Source: Flavobacteriia bacterium
GTDB lineage: Bacteria; Bacteroidota; Bacteroidia; Flavobacteriales_D; Crocinitomicaceae
Direction: 5' to 3'
Assembly: GCA_947450325.1 (NCBI GenBank)
Contig: CANFUT010000013.1
Location: 51,797-115,796 of the forward strand
DNA length: 64,000 bases
A model generated the notes under the pieces. The model made no database searches. It worked only from the letters and a program-made list of their open reading frames with translations, and was not told the DNA's origin. The first letter of the stretch is position 1. Each line of letters begins with the position of its first letter. The position numbers and the translations under genes were made by a program. Shown here one piece after another: positions 9,679 to 18,227 of this stretch.

Positions 9679-10835
9679 GTAAACAAAAGATTCTATACAT
9701 TGCTAATGGCAATAGTATTCATGATGTAAAATGGATTTCTTTTTTTTCAAATCAAGGAGAAACTTTTTCGTGTTATTTGTTGTGCGATACATTGTGCGTT
9801 TTATCAGAGCAAACCAAAAGAGAATTGGCACAAAAAAACATTGAAATTCTGCCGCAGATTCCACCTTTTTCTATTACAAATCCTCTAAGGACATACAAAG
9901 CAATTAGACAATTTAGGAGAACGATTAAAGAAATCAAACCTGATTTGGTGCACGTTTTATTTGCAACGCCTAATGCTTTATGGTTAAATTTCACAAAAAT
10001 TCCATCGATAATTACCATGAGGGGATCTGATATCTTAATTGTGATACCAGATTTGTTGAGGAAAAGTGGAGTTAAGCGTTTGTATTTCAAATTTTTGTAT
10101 AGAATGTTTGAAAAAGCATTTCGCAAGTCAAAATCTGTCACTGGAACATCTTGGACACAAATTGATAGTGCAAAAGCGCTCTTTGAAGGGTCAAAATTAG
10201 CGCTCATTAGAACGGGTGTAGATGTTTCAAAAATAAATGAAATCAAACAAACAGAATTGATTCCTGATTCTTTGAGAGATAATGAATTTGTTTTTTCTCC
10301 TCGTTTTATGTCCCCAATTTATAATATTGAATTACAGATAGAAGCGATTTCTAAATTGAGAAAAGAGATATTAAATCGATATACTTTTGTATTTATAAGA
10401 GGTAAGCAGTTTGACCAGCATTATTACCAAGAGCAAAAGCAAAAACTTCAAGTGTTGAAAGAAGAAATTAATCTCAACTATATCATTTTTGATTACCTAG
10501 ACCAATCAAGTATGTGGATGTTTTTGAAAAAAGCGTCTTTATGTATGATGACGCCAATAAGCGACGGAACGCCAAACTCAGCATTGGAAGCGATGGCAGC
10601 TCAGTGTCCTTTAATTGTCTCAAATCTGAATTATGACAAAGATCTTTTTGAAGGAACTTGTATTAAATTGAAGACATCTGAATCATCTGAATTAGCAAAG
10701 ACAATTGAATTAGCGTTGGAAAATTATCCAAATGATTTTATAGAAAAAGGATATGTGCAAGTTTCAGCGCTCGGAAATCGAGAATTAGAAATGAAAAAAT
10801 TAGAAAATCTATACAAAAGCTCAATTGTTGTTTAA
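9675..10835 (+). CDS. Glycosyltransferase family 4
   Basis: A 386-residue GT-B fold enzyme. The N-terminus KILYIANGNSIHDVKWISFF resembles the subgroup that begins with an NG-x-x-x-H-x-x-(R/K)-W loop. PDLVHVLFATPNAL and TMRGSDI lie in the acceptor domain. The donor domain has MTPISDGTPNSALEAMAAQCPLI, where DGTPNS-LEAMA is the E-x(7)-E-type motif in the G-x-P-x-x-x-x-E-A-M form. I use the ATG at 9675, which forms an ATGA overlap with the asnB stop; another in-frame ATG at 9648 lies inside asnB and lacks support. Probably adds one sugar of the repeat unit. Confidence 0.85.
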   Translation: MSKQKILYIANGNSIHDVKWISFFSNQGETFSCYLLCDTLCVLSEQTKRELAQKNIEILPQIPPFSITNPLRTYKAIRQFRRTIKEIKPDLVHVLFATPNALWLNFTKIPSIITMRGSDILIVIPDLLRKSGVKRLYFKFLYRMFEKAFRKSKSVTGTSWTQIDSAKALFEGSKLALIRTGVDVSKINEIKQTELIPDSLRDNEFVFSPRFMSPIYNIELQIEAISKLRKEILNRYTFVFIRGKQFDQHYYQEQKQKLQVLKEEINLNYIIFDYLDQSSMWMFLKKASLCMMTPISDGTPNSALEAMAAQCPLIVSNLNYDKDLFEGTCIKLKTSESSELAKTIELALENYPNDFIEKGYVQVSALGNRELEMKKLENLYKSSIVV

Positions 10836-11003
10836 AAAACGGACACATTATTAAAAAAGTCGGATTAAAATCATATTTTTAATTAACTTAGAAACCCGTA
10901 ATAAAGCGAGACAATGTTTTCTTTTTTAGATAAAGGTACTTCAACAAATTAGTATCTAAAATGATTTTTCCTTGTTGATGTCGAAATATTAAATGTTTAA
11001 GTT
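10836..11003. other. Intergenic gap inside the polysaccharide operon
   Basis: These 168 bases separate two glycosyltransferase genes that otherwise sit in a tightly packed operon. The stretch 10862-10880 (GGATTAAAATCATATTTTT) is repeated exactly at 18191-18209, where it runs into a TATTTTTG promoter box. Here the corresponding box reads TATTTTTA, a one-base mismatch to TAnnTTTG, so it may be a weak internal promoter. An ATG at 10993 is followed by a 7-A run that puts the GT frame out of phase. No RNA gene or hairpin was recognised. Confidence 0.4.
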
Positions 11004-12335
11004 TTGGAAAGTAAAAAAATACTAATATTAGCTTATGATTTCCCTCCTTATGTTTCTGTTGGAGGCTTGAGACCATACAATTGGTATAAGTATTTAAATG
11101 AATTTGGAGTTTATCCAATTTTGGTCACTCGTCAATGGAACAATGATTTTGGGAACGAATTAGATTACATTTCAGCTAGTCATAATGATCTGCCTATTTC
11201 TGAAAGAAACGATTTGGGTAAAATTATAAGAACACCTTATAAACCAAATTTGAGTAACCGTCTATTAATGAAATATGGACATGAAAGATTTGTGGTTGTA
11301 AGAAAGTCAATCACTGCTTTCTATGAATTGGCGCAATTTTTCTTTTCCGTCGGCCCTAAAGTACAATTATATAAGGAGGCAAAACGTTTTTTACGAGAAA
11401 ATAAAGTAGATGCCATAATCGCAACAGGTGATCCTTTCATCCTTTTTGAATATGCATCAAAATTGAGTAAAGAGTTTAAAACACCGTGGATTGCAGATTA
11501 CAGAGACCCGTGGTCTCAAAATAAATCAAATAAGTTAAATCATGGATTTAGTTTTTTAAATAAATTTCTTGAAAAACGTGCGCTTAAAAATGTAAAATGT
11601 ATCTCTACTGTAGATCAAATATTTAAAACTAAAATTTCAAGTCTTTTACCAAATAAAAAATTTCATATTTTGCCAAATGGTTTTGACCCAGAAGCATTGG
11701 ATAAAGTTAAACACATCGAGCAAGATAGTGAAATATTACAAATTGCTTTTGTGGGAACAATTTATGATTGGCATCCAATTAGAAGTTTTCTTGACGTATT
11801 GAATAGATATGTCCTCCAATTTCCGAAAGCTAAAATTAGATTTAATTTATACGGGATTAATATTTCAAGTGAAATTAATTCAATGATTTCGAATGATTTT
11901 TCGTCACTAAAAAATTATGTTTCAATTACATCTAAATTGCCAAATAGCTTGTTGTTAGAAGAATTAGCGAAAAACAACGTGATGTTACTTTTCAATTATT
12001 ACGCTTACACTGGAACAAAAATTTATGATTATATCGGAATAAGACGAAAGATTATAATGTGTTATTCAAACGATGAGGAAGCAAAAGTATTAAAGCAAAA
12101 ATATTATAATATCGAATCGAATTTACTTGTGAATGAGCAATTGCAGGAGAGAATAATACTTGATTCAAAATCAGGAATTGTTTTGGAAAATGCAACTAGT
12201 TTATTCTATGAATTGATCAAATTGCAATCTGAATTTGATATAAACGGAAAAATAGAGTGTGATTCAATTAATATTGAAAATTACTCACGAAAAATCCAAG
12301 TTAAAAAATTAGCTAAAATTATTAAATCTCTTTAA
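11004..12335 (+). CDS. Glycosyltransferase family 4, with non-ATG start next to a poly-A tract
   Basis: A 443-residue GT-B enzyme. KILILAYDFPPYVSVGGLRPYNW is close to the N-terminal loop of GT4 enzymes that starts Y-x-F-P-P-x-x-x-x-G-x-R. IATGDPF, WIADYRDPW and FHILPNGFD follow as in that subgroup. The C-terminal donor motif is weak. The frame has no ATG: it opens at TTG 11004. An ATG at 10993 lies in another frame and would join this one only if the run of seven A at 11013-11019 had eight A. The gene may therefore start at TTG, be slippage-dependent, or be phase-off. It precedes hisH by 13 bases. Confidence 0.8.
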   Translation: MESKKILILAYDFPPYVSVGGLRPYNWYKYLNEFGVYPILVTRQWNNDFGNELDYISASHNDLPISERNDLGKIIRTPYKPNLSNRLLMKYGHERFVVVRKSITAFYELAQFFFSVGPKVQLYKEAKRFLRENKVDAIIATGDPFILFEYASKLSKEFKTPWIADYRDPWSQNKSNKLNHGFSFLNKFLEKRALKNVKCISTVDQIFKTKISSLLPNKKFHILPNGFDPEALDKVKHIEQDSEILQIAFVGTIYDWHPIRSFLDVLNRYVLQFPKAKIRFNLYGINISSEINSMISNDFSSLKNYVSITSKLPNSLLLEELAKNNVMLLFNYYAYTGTKIYDYIGIRRKIIMCYSNDEEAKVLKQKYYNIESNLLVNEQLQERIILDSKSGIVLENATSLFYELIKLQSEFDINGKIECDSINIENYSRKIQVKKLAKIIKSL

Positions 12336-12348
12336 CAGAATTCAAAAA

Positions 12349-12972
12349 ATGATGTCACAAAAAATAGTCATTGTGGATTACTCGATGGGTAATTTGAATT
12401 CGGTTCAAAAGAAATTGATTGAGTTACATGCCAATGTTGTTATTTCATCTGATCCAAAAGTGATATTACAAGCTGATAAATTAATTTTACCAGGAGTTGG
12501 TCACTTTGAAAAAGCAGTTGAAATAATGCATCAAAAGGGATTATGGGATGTTCTTAAAAAGTCCGTTTTGATTGAAAAAAAGCCTATTTTAGGTATCTGT
12601 TTAGGGATGCAGTTAATGACTAAATCCAGTGAAGAAGGAAATGTTGATGGATTAGGATGGATTGATGCAACTGTGGTTCGTTTTCAAGTACAGGATAGTT
12701 TAAAGTTTAAGATTCCACACATGGGATGGAATCGGATTGAAATAAAAAAAGAGAGTTCTTTAATGATGGGGCTAACAAATCAATCAGAGTTTTATTTTGT
12801 GCACAGCTATCAAGTAAAAACTGATCATAAGACCGTCGTTTTGAATGAAACGACTTATGAATCAAATTTTGTTTCGGCATTTGAAAGAGAAAATATTTTT
12901 GGTGTTCAATATCATCCTGAAAAAAGCCATGATTCAGGTAAGTTGTTGTTGAATAACTTTTTAAAAATATAA
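12349..12972 (+). CDS. hisH: HisH-type glutamine amidotransferase of a sugar-amidination cassette
   Basis: A 207-residue class I glutaminase. IVDYSMGNLNSV is the HisH N-terminus, GICLGMQLM carries the nucleophile Cys, and GVQYHPEKSHDSG carries the catalytic His and Glu, so the triad is complete. HisH normally feeds ammonia to HisF in histidine synthesis. Here it sits in a glycan locus with a HisF paralogue that lacks a catalytic Asp and a WbpG-like sugar amidotransferase; no other his gene is present. By analogy with P. aeruginosa B-band O-antigen loci, it likely supplies ammonia for an acetamidino group. It starts with ATGATG; either ATG could be used. Confidence 0.9.
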   Translation: MMSQKIVIVDYSMGNLNSVQKKLIELHANVVISSDPKVILQADKLILPGVGHFEKAVEIMHQKGLWDVLKKSVLIEKKPILGICLGMQLMTKSSEEGNVDGLGWIDATVVRFQVQDSLKFKIPHMGWNRIEIKKESSLMMGLTNQSEFYFVHSYQVKTDHKTVVLNETTYESNFVSAFERENIFGVQYHPEKSHDSGKLLLNNFLKI

Positions 12973-12976
12973 CATT

Positions 12977-13729
12977 ATGTTCAGACCAAGAATAATTCCC
13001 GTTTTATTACTAAAGGATTTAGCATTGGTTAAATCTATTGGATTTAAGAACTACAAGTATATTGGAGATTCAATCAATGCAGTAAAAATCTTCAATGATT
13101 TAAGAGCTGATGAATTGGTTTTTTTAGATATTACAGCAAGTAAAGAAGATCGGTTGATTTCATTAGATTTTGTTAAAGACGTTGGAGAGGAAGCAAATAT
13201 GCCGTTTGCCGTTGGCGGGGGCATTCGTTCTATCGAAGATATTCGAAAAATTATTAGTGCGGGTGCTGAAAAAGTTGTGATTAATAGCTATGCGGCTCAA
13301 AATCCGGAATTTATTAAAGAAGCTTCTCAAACTTTTGGTTCTTCTACCATCGTGGTATGTATTGATGTAAAGAAAAAACTATTTGGCGGCCTCCAAACTT
13401 GGATTTTAAACGGTACAAAATCAACAAAATATTCGCCGATTGATTTTGCTAAGTTAATGGAAGAAAAGGGAGCAGGAGAAATAATTATTCAATCGATAGA
13501 AAAAGACGGATCGATGGAAGGTTATGATTTAGGATTGATTAAATCAATTAGTGAAGCTGTGAAAATTCCTGTCGTAGCATTAGGAGGTGCTGGTAAACTA
13601 AAAGATTTAGAGGATGCTTTTCATTTGAGTTATGCGAATGGTTTGGCGGCTGGAAGTTTATTTGTTTACCAGAGCAAAAAACGAGGTGTATTAATTAATT
13701 ACCCAAGTAAAAATGAAGTTAAATTTTAA
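12977..13729 (+). CDS. hisF: HisF-like synthase paralogue, catalytic Asp11 replaced by Leu
   Basis: A 250-residue (beta/alpha)8 barrel. Alignment by eye with Thermotoga maritima HisF is gap-free at the start: RIIACLDV there is RIIPVLLL here, so the general acid/base Asp11 is Leu. The second catalytic Asp (position 130) is kept in VVCIDVKKK. The phosphate-binding loops VGGGIRS and ALGGAGK and the DELVFLDITAS strand are conserved. This pattern suggests the barrel still docks HisH and channels ammonia but does not cyclise imidazole glycerol phosphate. It begins four bases after hisH, and the WbpG-like gene follows after 87 bases. The call as a glycan-locus paralogue is well supported by context. 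Confidence 0.9.
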   Translation: MFRPRIIPVLLLKDLALVKSIGFKNYKYIGDSINAVKIFNDLRADELVFLDITASKEDRLISLDFVKDVGEEANMPFAVGGGIRSIEDIRKIISAGAEKVVINSYAAQNPEFIKEASQTFGSSTIVVCIDVKKKLFGGLQTWILNGTKSTKYSPIDFAKLMEEKGAGEIIIQSIEKDGSMEGYDLGLIKSISEAVKIPVVALGGAGKLKDLEDAFHLSYANGLAAGSLFVYQSKKRGVLINYPSKNEVKF

Positions 13730-13816
13730 CAAATTTTATTTATTTTGTAAAAGTAATTTTTAATTGAACTACTTTTGGTCGAATTTTAAAAAATAAATTC
13801 AAACAATATTTTTTTC

Positions 13817-14950
13817 ATGAATAGAAGGAATTACAAACAATGTACTCGCTGTGTGATGGATACCACTGATCCAGATATTATTTTTAATGAAATGGGTCAT
13901 TGTAATCATTGCGAAGAATTCATTCAAAAAAGAGCCAATTACAATTACAGAGGTCAGGAAAGTGACGATGAACTAGAAAGTTTAATTCAGAGAATTAAAA
14001 AATCTGGTCAAGGGAAAGAATATGATTGCGTCATTGGACTCAGCGGAGGAGTCGATAGCAGTTATGCAGCCCATATCTGCAAGCAAAAAGGTTTGCGTGT
14101 TTTGGCAGTTCATATGGATAATGGCTGGAATTCTGAGGAAGCAGTGTTGAATATCAAAAATATTGCAAAAACTTTAGACGTTGATTACGAAAGCTACGTA
14201 TTGGATTGGGAAGAATTTAAAGATTTGCAACTTTCATTTTTGAAAGCTTCTGTTCCTGAGGCTGATACTCCAACTGATATAGCTATTTTAGCGTCATTAC
14301 ACAAGGTTGCATCAAAATATGGAATAAAATATATCATTAGTGGTGGAAATTTCGCTACTGAAGGTATTTTACCAAAATGTTGGCATTACAATGCTAAAGA
14401 TTTAACCTATTTTAATTATATTCAAAAGAGATTTGGAACAGTCAAGTTAAGAAAATTTCCAACTTTTGGATTTCAAAAAGAAATGTATTACAAATTGATT
14501 CAAAGAATTAAAATGATTTACATTTTGAATTATGTTCCTTTCGTTAAAGACGAGGCAATGGAACTATTGAAAAAGGAATTGGATTGGAAATATTACGGAG
14601 GAAAACACTACGAATCAAAATACACAGGCTTTATCCAATCATATTATCTATTTGAAAAATTTGGAATAGATTATCGCAGAGCAACATTGTCTTCTCAAAT
14701 TTGCACTGGCGAAGTATCTAGAGATGAAGCATTAGAGATTCTTCAAACAAAACCTTTTAAAGATGAAAAGGTTCTTGAAGAAAAGAAATATATAGCAAAA
14801 AAATTGGGCATATCTTTCGAAGAATTTGAGAAGATTGTTCATTTACCCGGCAAGCTTTATAGAGATTATCCGAATGATGAAAAGAAATTAAGTTTCATTT
14901 ATGATACTTATCGAAAACTTTTCAAAAAAGAAAAATTAGGAAGTTTCTAA
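13817..14950 (+). CDS. N-acetyl sugar amidotransferase (WbpG/PseA-like)
   Basis: A 377-residue PP-loop ATPase. The N-terminus has CTRCVMDTTDPDI...GHCNHCEEF, two Cys-x-x-Cys pairs that probably bind zinc. CVIGLSGGVDSSYAAHI is the adenylating PP-loop, and LAVHMDNGWNSEEAV matches the family. These enzymes activate an N-acetyl group of an amino sugar and replace the oxygen by ammonia from HisH/HisF, giving an acetamidino group; WbpG in P. aeruginosa (2-acetamido-3-acetamidino-mannuronate) and PseA/LegG relatives are the known examples. Position directly after hisH-hisF supports this. The exact sugar is unknown. The length fits the family. Confidence 0.88.
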   Translation: MNRRNYKQCTRCVMDTTDPDIIFNEMGHCNHCEEFIQKRANYNYRGQESDDELESLIQRIKKSGQGKEYDCVIGLSGGVDSSYAAHICKQKGLRVLAVHMDNGWNSEEAVLNIKNIAKTLDVDYESYVLDWEEFKDLQLSFLKASVPEADTPTDIAILASLHKVASKYGIKYIISGGNFATEGILPKCWHYNAKDLTYFNYIQKRFGTVKLRKFPTFGFQKEMYYKLIQRIKMIYILNYVPFVKDEAMELLKKELDWKYYGGKHYESKYTGFIQSYYLFEKFGIDYRRATLSSQICTGEVSRDEALEILQTKPFKDEKVLEEKKYIAKKLGISFEEFEKIVHLPGKLYRDYPNDEKKLSFIYDTYRKLFKKEKLGSF

Positions 14951-15021
14951 GTTTCACTTTTCTCATCAAGTTTAAATTTTAACAAATTTCCATTTGATTA
15001 ATTTTTTCTCCTGAATTCAAT

Positions 15022-15029
15022 TATCTTTG
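15022..15029 (+). promoter_or_regulatory. Candidate -7 box TATCTTTG for asnB copy 2
   Basis: TATCTTTG is an exact match to the Bacteroidota sigma-ABfr -7 consensus TAnnTTTG. It ends four bases before ATG 15034, so the transcript would start at or next to the start codon (leaderless). A TTTG at 14993 lies too far upstream for a standard -33 element. Confidence 0.45.
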
Positions 15030-15033
15030 TTTC

Positions 15034-16947
15034 ATGTGTGCAATTACAGGTTTTGTTGATTTTAATCAATTGACTTCAGAATCAGTTTTGGATCAGATGC
15101 GTGATACAATGATTCACAGAGGTCCTGATGGTGGGAGTTCTCAGTTTTTCCAAGAAAATAATTATCAATTGGGTTTCGGACATCGACGTTTGGCAATTAT
15201 TGATTTGACCGAAAATGGCACACAGCCAATGCAATTTGAAGATTTCTGGATTTGTTTCAATGGTGAAATTTATAATTACCTAGAGATTAAAGCTGAATTG
15301 AGTTTGCTTGGTCATACTTTTAAAAGTGATTCGGATACAGAAATGATTTTGCATGCATACGCCCAATGGGGAAAAGCATGTCTTCATAAATTTGTTGGAA
15401 TGTTTGCCTTCGTCATTTTTGACACCAAATCTCAAAACGTTTTTTGTGCTAGAGATAGAGCAGGAGTGAAGCCTTTTTTCTACTATTACAAAGACGGTTT
15501 GTTTATGTTTTCATCGGAATTGAAAGCTTTTCATCAACATCCAAATTTTGTAAAAGAAATTAATTTACCAGCTGTTGCAGCTTTTATGCAGTATGGGAAT
15601 GTTCCGACGCCACATTGCATTTTTAATTACACACAGAAATTGGAGCCGGGGCATACTTTAACTTTTTCATTAAAAGAGAAATTAGAAAAAATGCCTGCGA
15701 CCGAAAAGTATTGGTCTGTTTATGACGCTTACAATCAGCCTAAAATGGACTTAAGTTTTCAAGAAGCAAAAATTGAAACAGAAAAAGTCATTACCAAAGC
15801 AGCTGAATACAGAATGGTTGCAGATGTGCCCGTTGGCGTGTTTTTGAGTGGAGGTTATGATAGCGCATCAATCACTGCGTTGTTGCAAAAAGATAGAACT
15901 GAGAAACTGAAAACTTACACGATTGCTGTTCCTGATATCGGTTTAAATGAGGCACCATATGCCAAAGATGTTGCAAAATTACTTGGAACAGACCATCATG
16001 AATTCGAATGTACGCAAAAGGAAGCAATCGATTTTATTGCCAATATACCGTTTTTCTACGATGAACCTTTCGGAGATAGCAGTGCCATTCCTACAAGTTT
16101 GGTTTGTCAAATGGCTAGAAAGGAAGTAACTGTAGCGCTTAGTGCTGATGCTGGAGATGAGGTTTTTGCTGGTTATAATCGCTACGATTATTTGATGAAA
16201 TTTGGAGGAAAGATTAATGCTATGCCTGGTTTTGTTAGAAATTCAATTGCAGGTATGATGAATTTGATTCCTGCGAATTCAATTCCAGTTTTAAAAAATA
16301 AATACAATTTCGCAAATCGATACGAAAAATTGAAAGGGATATTGCGAAATCCCTCGCCAGAGCAAATTATGTTGAGCTTAAGTCAGCAATTTGATGAAAC
16401 GCAGATTCAAGAGGTGATGAAAAATCATATTCATTCTCTTTCAACCGCTTATTATAGCAAAGAATTGAAAAGTGAATTTCATTCTCCATTGGCATTTATG
16501 ATGGCGATTGATTATCAAACCTATTTAGTGGACGACATTCTGCAAAAAGTTGATCGTGCTTCGATGACATCCAGTCTAGAAGGTCGTGAGCCATTTTTAG
16601 ACCACAATGTAATCGAATGGGCAGCAAAATTACCGGATAATTTTAAATACCATAATGGCATCAAAAAGCATATTTTAAGAGAAATAGTTTATCAATATAT
16701 TCCGAAAGAAATGATGGATCGTCCAAAAATGGGATTTGCCATTCCTTTTGAAAATTGGATGATGAATGATTTGAAGGAGCAAGTGATGTATTTCTTGGAT
16801 GAGAAAAGAATTTTGTCTCAAAATATCTTCAACACACAATATGTAATAAATATCCGAGATCAGTTTTTTACTGGTAAAAAGGAATTTGGTCTTAAAGTTT
16901 GGTATTTATTGATGTTTCAGATGTGGTATGAGAAATGGATGAATTGA
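15034..16947 (+). CDS. asnB: Glutamine-dependent asparagine synthetase-like amidotransferase (copy 2)
   Basis: A 637-residue AsnB family enzyme. Met-Cys-Ala-Ile supplies the N-terminal Cys2 nucleophile (Ala replaces the usual Gly3). RLAIIDLTENG, CFNGEIYNY and SDTEMILHAY are the glutaminase motifs; FLSGGYDSASI is the PP-loop, with Ala at the last position instead of Ser as in copy 1, and SADAGDEVFAGYNRY follows. It differs along its length from the copy at 7810, so it is not a recent duplicate. It has its own promoter box and lies just after the WbpG-like gene. Probably amidates a uronic acid of the glycan; true asparagine synthesis cannot be excluded. Confidence 0.9.
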   Translation: MCAITGFVDFNQLTSESVLDQMRDTMIHRGPDGGSSQFFQENNYQLGFGHRRLAIIDLTENGTQPMQFEDFWICFNGEIYNYLEIKAELSLLGHTFKSDSDTEMILHAYAQWGKACLHKFVGMFAFVIFDTKSQNVFCARDRAGVKPFFYYYKDGLFMFSSELKAFHQHPNFVKEINLPAVAAFMQYGNVPTPHCIFNYTQKLEPGHTLTFSLKEKLEKMPATEKYWSVYDAYNQPKMDLSFQEAKIETEKVITKAAEYRMVADVPVGVFLSGGYDSASITALLQKDRTEKLKTYTIAVPDIGLNEAPYAKDVAKLLGTDHHEFECTQKEAIDFIANIPFFYDEPFGDSSAIPTSLVCQMARKEVTVALSADAGDEVFAGYNRYDYLMKFGGKINAMPGFVRNSIAGMMNLIPANSIPVLKNKYNFANRYEKLKGILRNPSPEQIMLSLSQQFDETQIQEVMKNHIHSLSTAYYSKELKSEFHSPLAFMMAIDYQTYLVDDILQKVDRASMTSSLEGREPFLDHNVIEWAAKLPDNFKYHNGIKKHILREIVYQYIPKEMMDRPKMGFAIPFENWMMNDLKEQVMYFLDEKRILSQNIFNTQYVINIRDQFFTGKKEFGLKVWYLLMFQMWYEKWMN

Positions 16948-16964
16948 AAAATCAAACAAAAGTC

Positions 16965-18197
16965 ATGACAAAAACAGTTCTTTACATTTCTTACGATGGA
17001 ATGACAGATCCTTTGGGTCAATCTCAAGTTTTACCCTATTTAAAAGGTTTAACGGCAGAAGGATTTAAATTCCACATCATCAGTTTTGAAAAAGAAGAAA
17101 GATTTGAAACGCACCGCGCACATATACAGTCTATTTGCGATGAATCGGGAATTGTTTGGCATCCATTAAAATACACTAAAAAGCCACCACTTCTGTCAAC
17201 AATTTACGATGTTGTTAGGATGCATCGATTGGCATACAAATTACACAAAAGCAATCATTTTTCAATTGCTCATTGTCGAAGTTATCTTTCAGCAATGGTT
17301 GGAATGGCGATGAAAAGAAAATTTGGTGTAAAATTCATTTTCGATATGCGTGGTTTTTGGGCAGATGAGCGGATCGAAGGTGGAATTTGGAGCTTGAAAA
17401 ATCCGGTTTTGAAAGTGGTTTACAATTATTTTAAACGGAAAGAAATTCAATATTTTCAGCAAGCTGACCATATTGTTTCGTTGACTTATAATGGAAAGCA
17501 AGAAATTGAAAGTTGGGATTCGTTGAAATCGTCAGATTTGAAGATTGAAGTGATACCTTGTTGTGTTGATTTGGATTTGTTTGATCCGAAATCAATTGAT
17601 TTTGAGTCAGTAAATTCATTGAGGGGAATATTGGGATATTCCGATGAAGATTTTGTCCTAGGGTACGTTGGCTCGATTGGTACTTGGTATATGTTATCTG
17701 AAATGTTGGATTACTTTCAAGTTTTATCACAGAATAATTTGTCCGCCAAAATGCTTTTTGTTTCAGGTGAAAATCCAGAAGCAATTTTTGAACTTGCTAG
17801 ACAAAAACGTATAGATACAACCAAAATGAGGGTTGTTTCTTGTTTGCACAAAGAAGTTCCACTGTATGTTTCATTGTTTAGTCAGTCGATCTTTTTCATC
17901 CGACCAACCTTTTCAAAAAAAGCATCGTCACCGACCAAACAAGGTGAAATCATGGCGATGGGCATTCCCTTGGTATGCAATGCAGGAGTGGGAGACACTG
18001 ATTTTATCGTCAAAAAATACAAATCTGGGTCTGTTATTGAAACATTAGACTTAGAGAGCTATAAAAAGAATATATTAACTCCAGAAGTTTTTGAAACAGC
18101 CGACATCCAATTTGGAGCTGAAGATTTTTTCTCTTTAAAACAAGGAGTTAGTCGTTATTTAAAAGTCTATCAAACTGTTCTGCAAAAGCAGGATTAA
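16965..18197 (+). CDS. Glycosyltransferase family 4
   Basis: A 410-residue GT-B enzyme. VLYISYDGMTDPLGQSQVLPYL is the typical N-terminus of a GT4 subgroup in which SYDGMTDPLGQSQV is nearly invariant. FDMRGFWADERIEGG is another hallmark, and VIPCCVDLDLFDP opens the donor domain. The C-terminal motif SPTKQGEIMAMGIPLVCNAGVGDT is the donor-binding E region. I use ATG 16965; an in-frame ATG at 16935 lies inside asnB, which ends at 16947. It is followed after 30 bases by another GT with its own promoter box. Confidence 0.9.
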   Translation: MTKTVLYISYDGMTDPLGQSQVLPYLKGLTAEGFKFHIISFEKEERFETHRAHIQSICDESGIVWHPLKYTKKPPLLSTIYDVVRMHRLAYKLHKSNHFSIAHCRSYLSAMVGMAMKRKFGVKFIFDMRGFWADERIEGGIWSLKNPVLKVVYNYFKRKEIQYFQQADHIVSLTYNGKQEIESWDSLKSSDLKIEVIPCCVDLDLFDPKSIDFESVNSLRGILGYSDEDFVLGYVGSIGTWYMLSEMLDYFQVLSQNNLSAKMLFVSGENPEAIFELARQKRIDTTKMRVVSCLHKEVPLYVSLFSQSIFFIRPTFSKKASSPTKQGEIMAMGIPLVCNAGVGDTDFIVKKYKSGSVIETLDLESYKKNILTPEVFETADIQFGAEDFFSLKQGVSRYLKVYQTVLQKQD

Positions 18198-18202
18198 AAT
18201 CA

Positions 18203-18210
18203 TATTTTTG
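18203..18210 (+). promoter_or_regulatory. Candidate -7 box TATTTTTG
   Basis: TATTTTTG matches TAnnTTTG and lies 17 bases before ATG 18228. The preceding bases 18191-18209 are an exact copy of 10862-10880, upstream of another glycosyltransferase gene. Confidence 0.4.
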
Positions 18211-18227
18211 CAACACATTACTCGATT

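Noticed and set aside
12349..13729. hisH-hisF as part of a histidine operon
   Set aside because: No other his gene is present, the HisF copy has lost catalytic Asp11, and a sugar amidotransferase follows.
13749..13776. Inverted repeat AAAAGTA ... TACTTTT between hisF and the WbpG-like gene
   Set aside because: The loop is 14 bases, the stem is A/T-rich and no U-tract follows; a terminator here would cut the cassette. Treated as chance.
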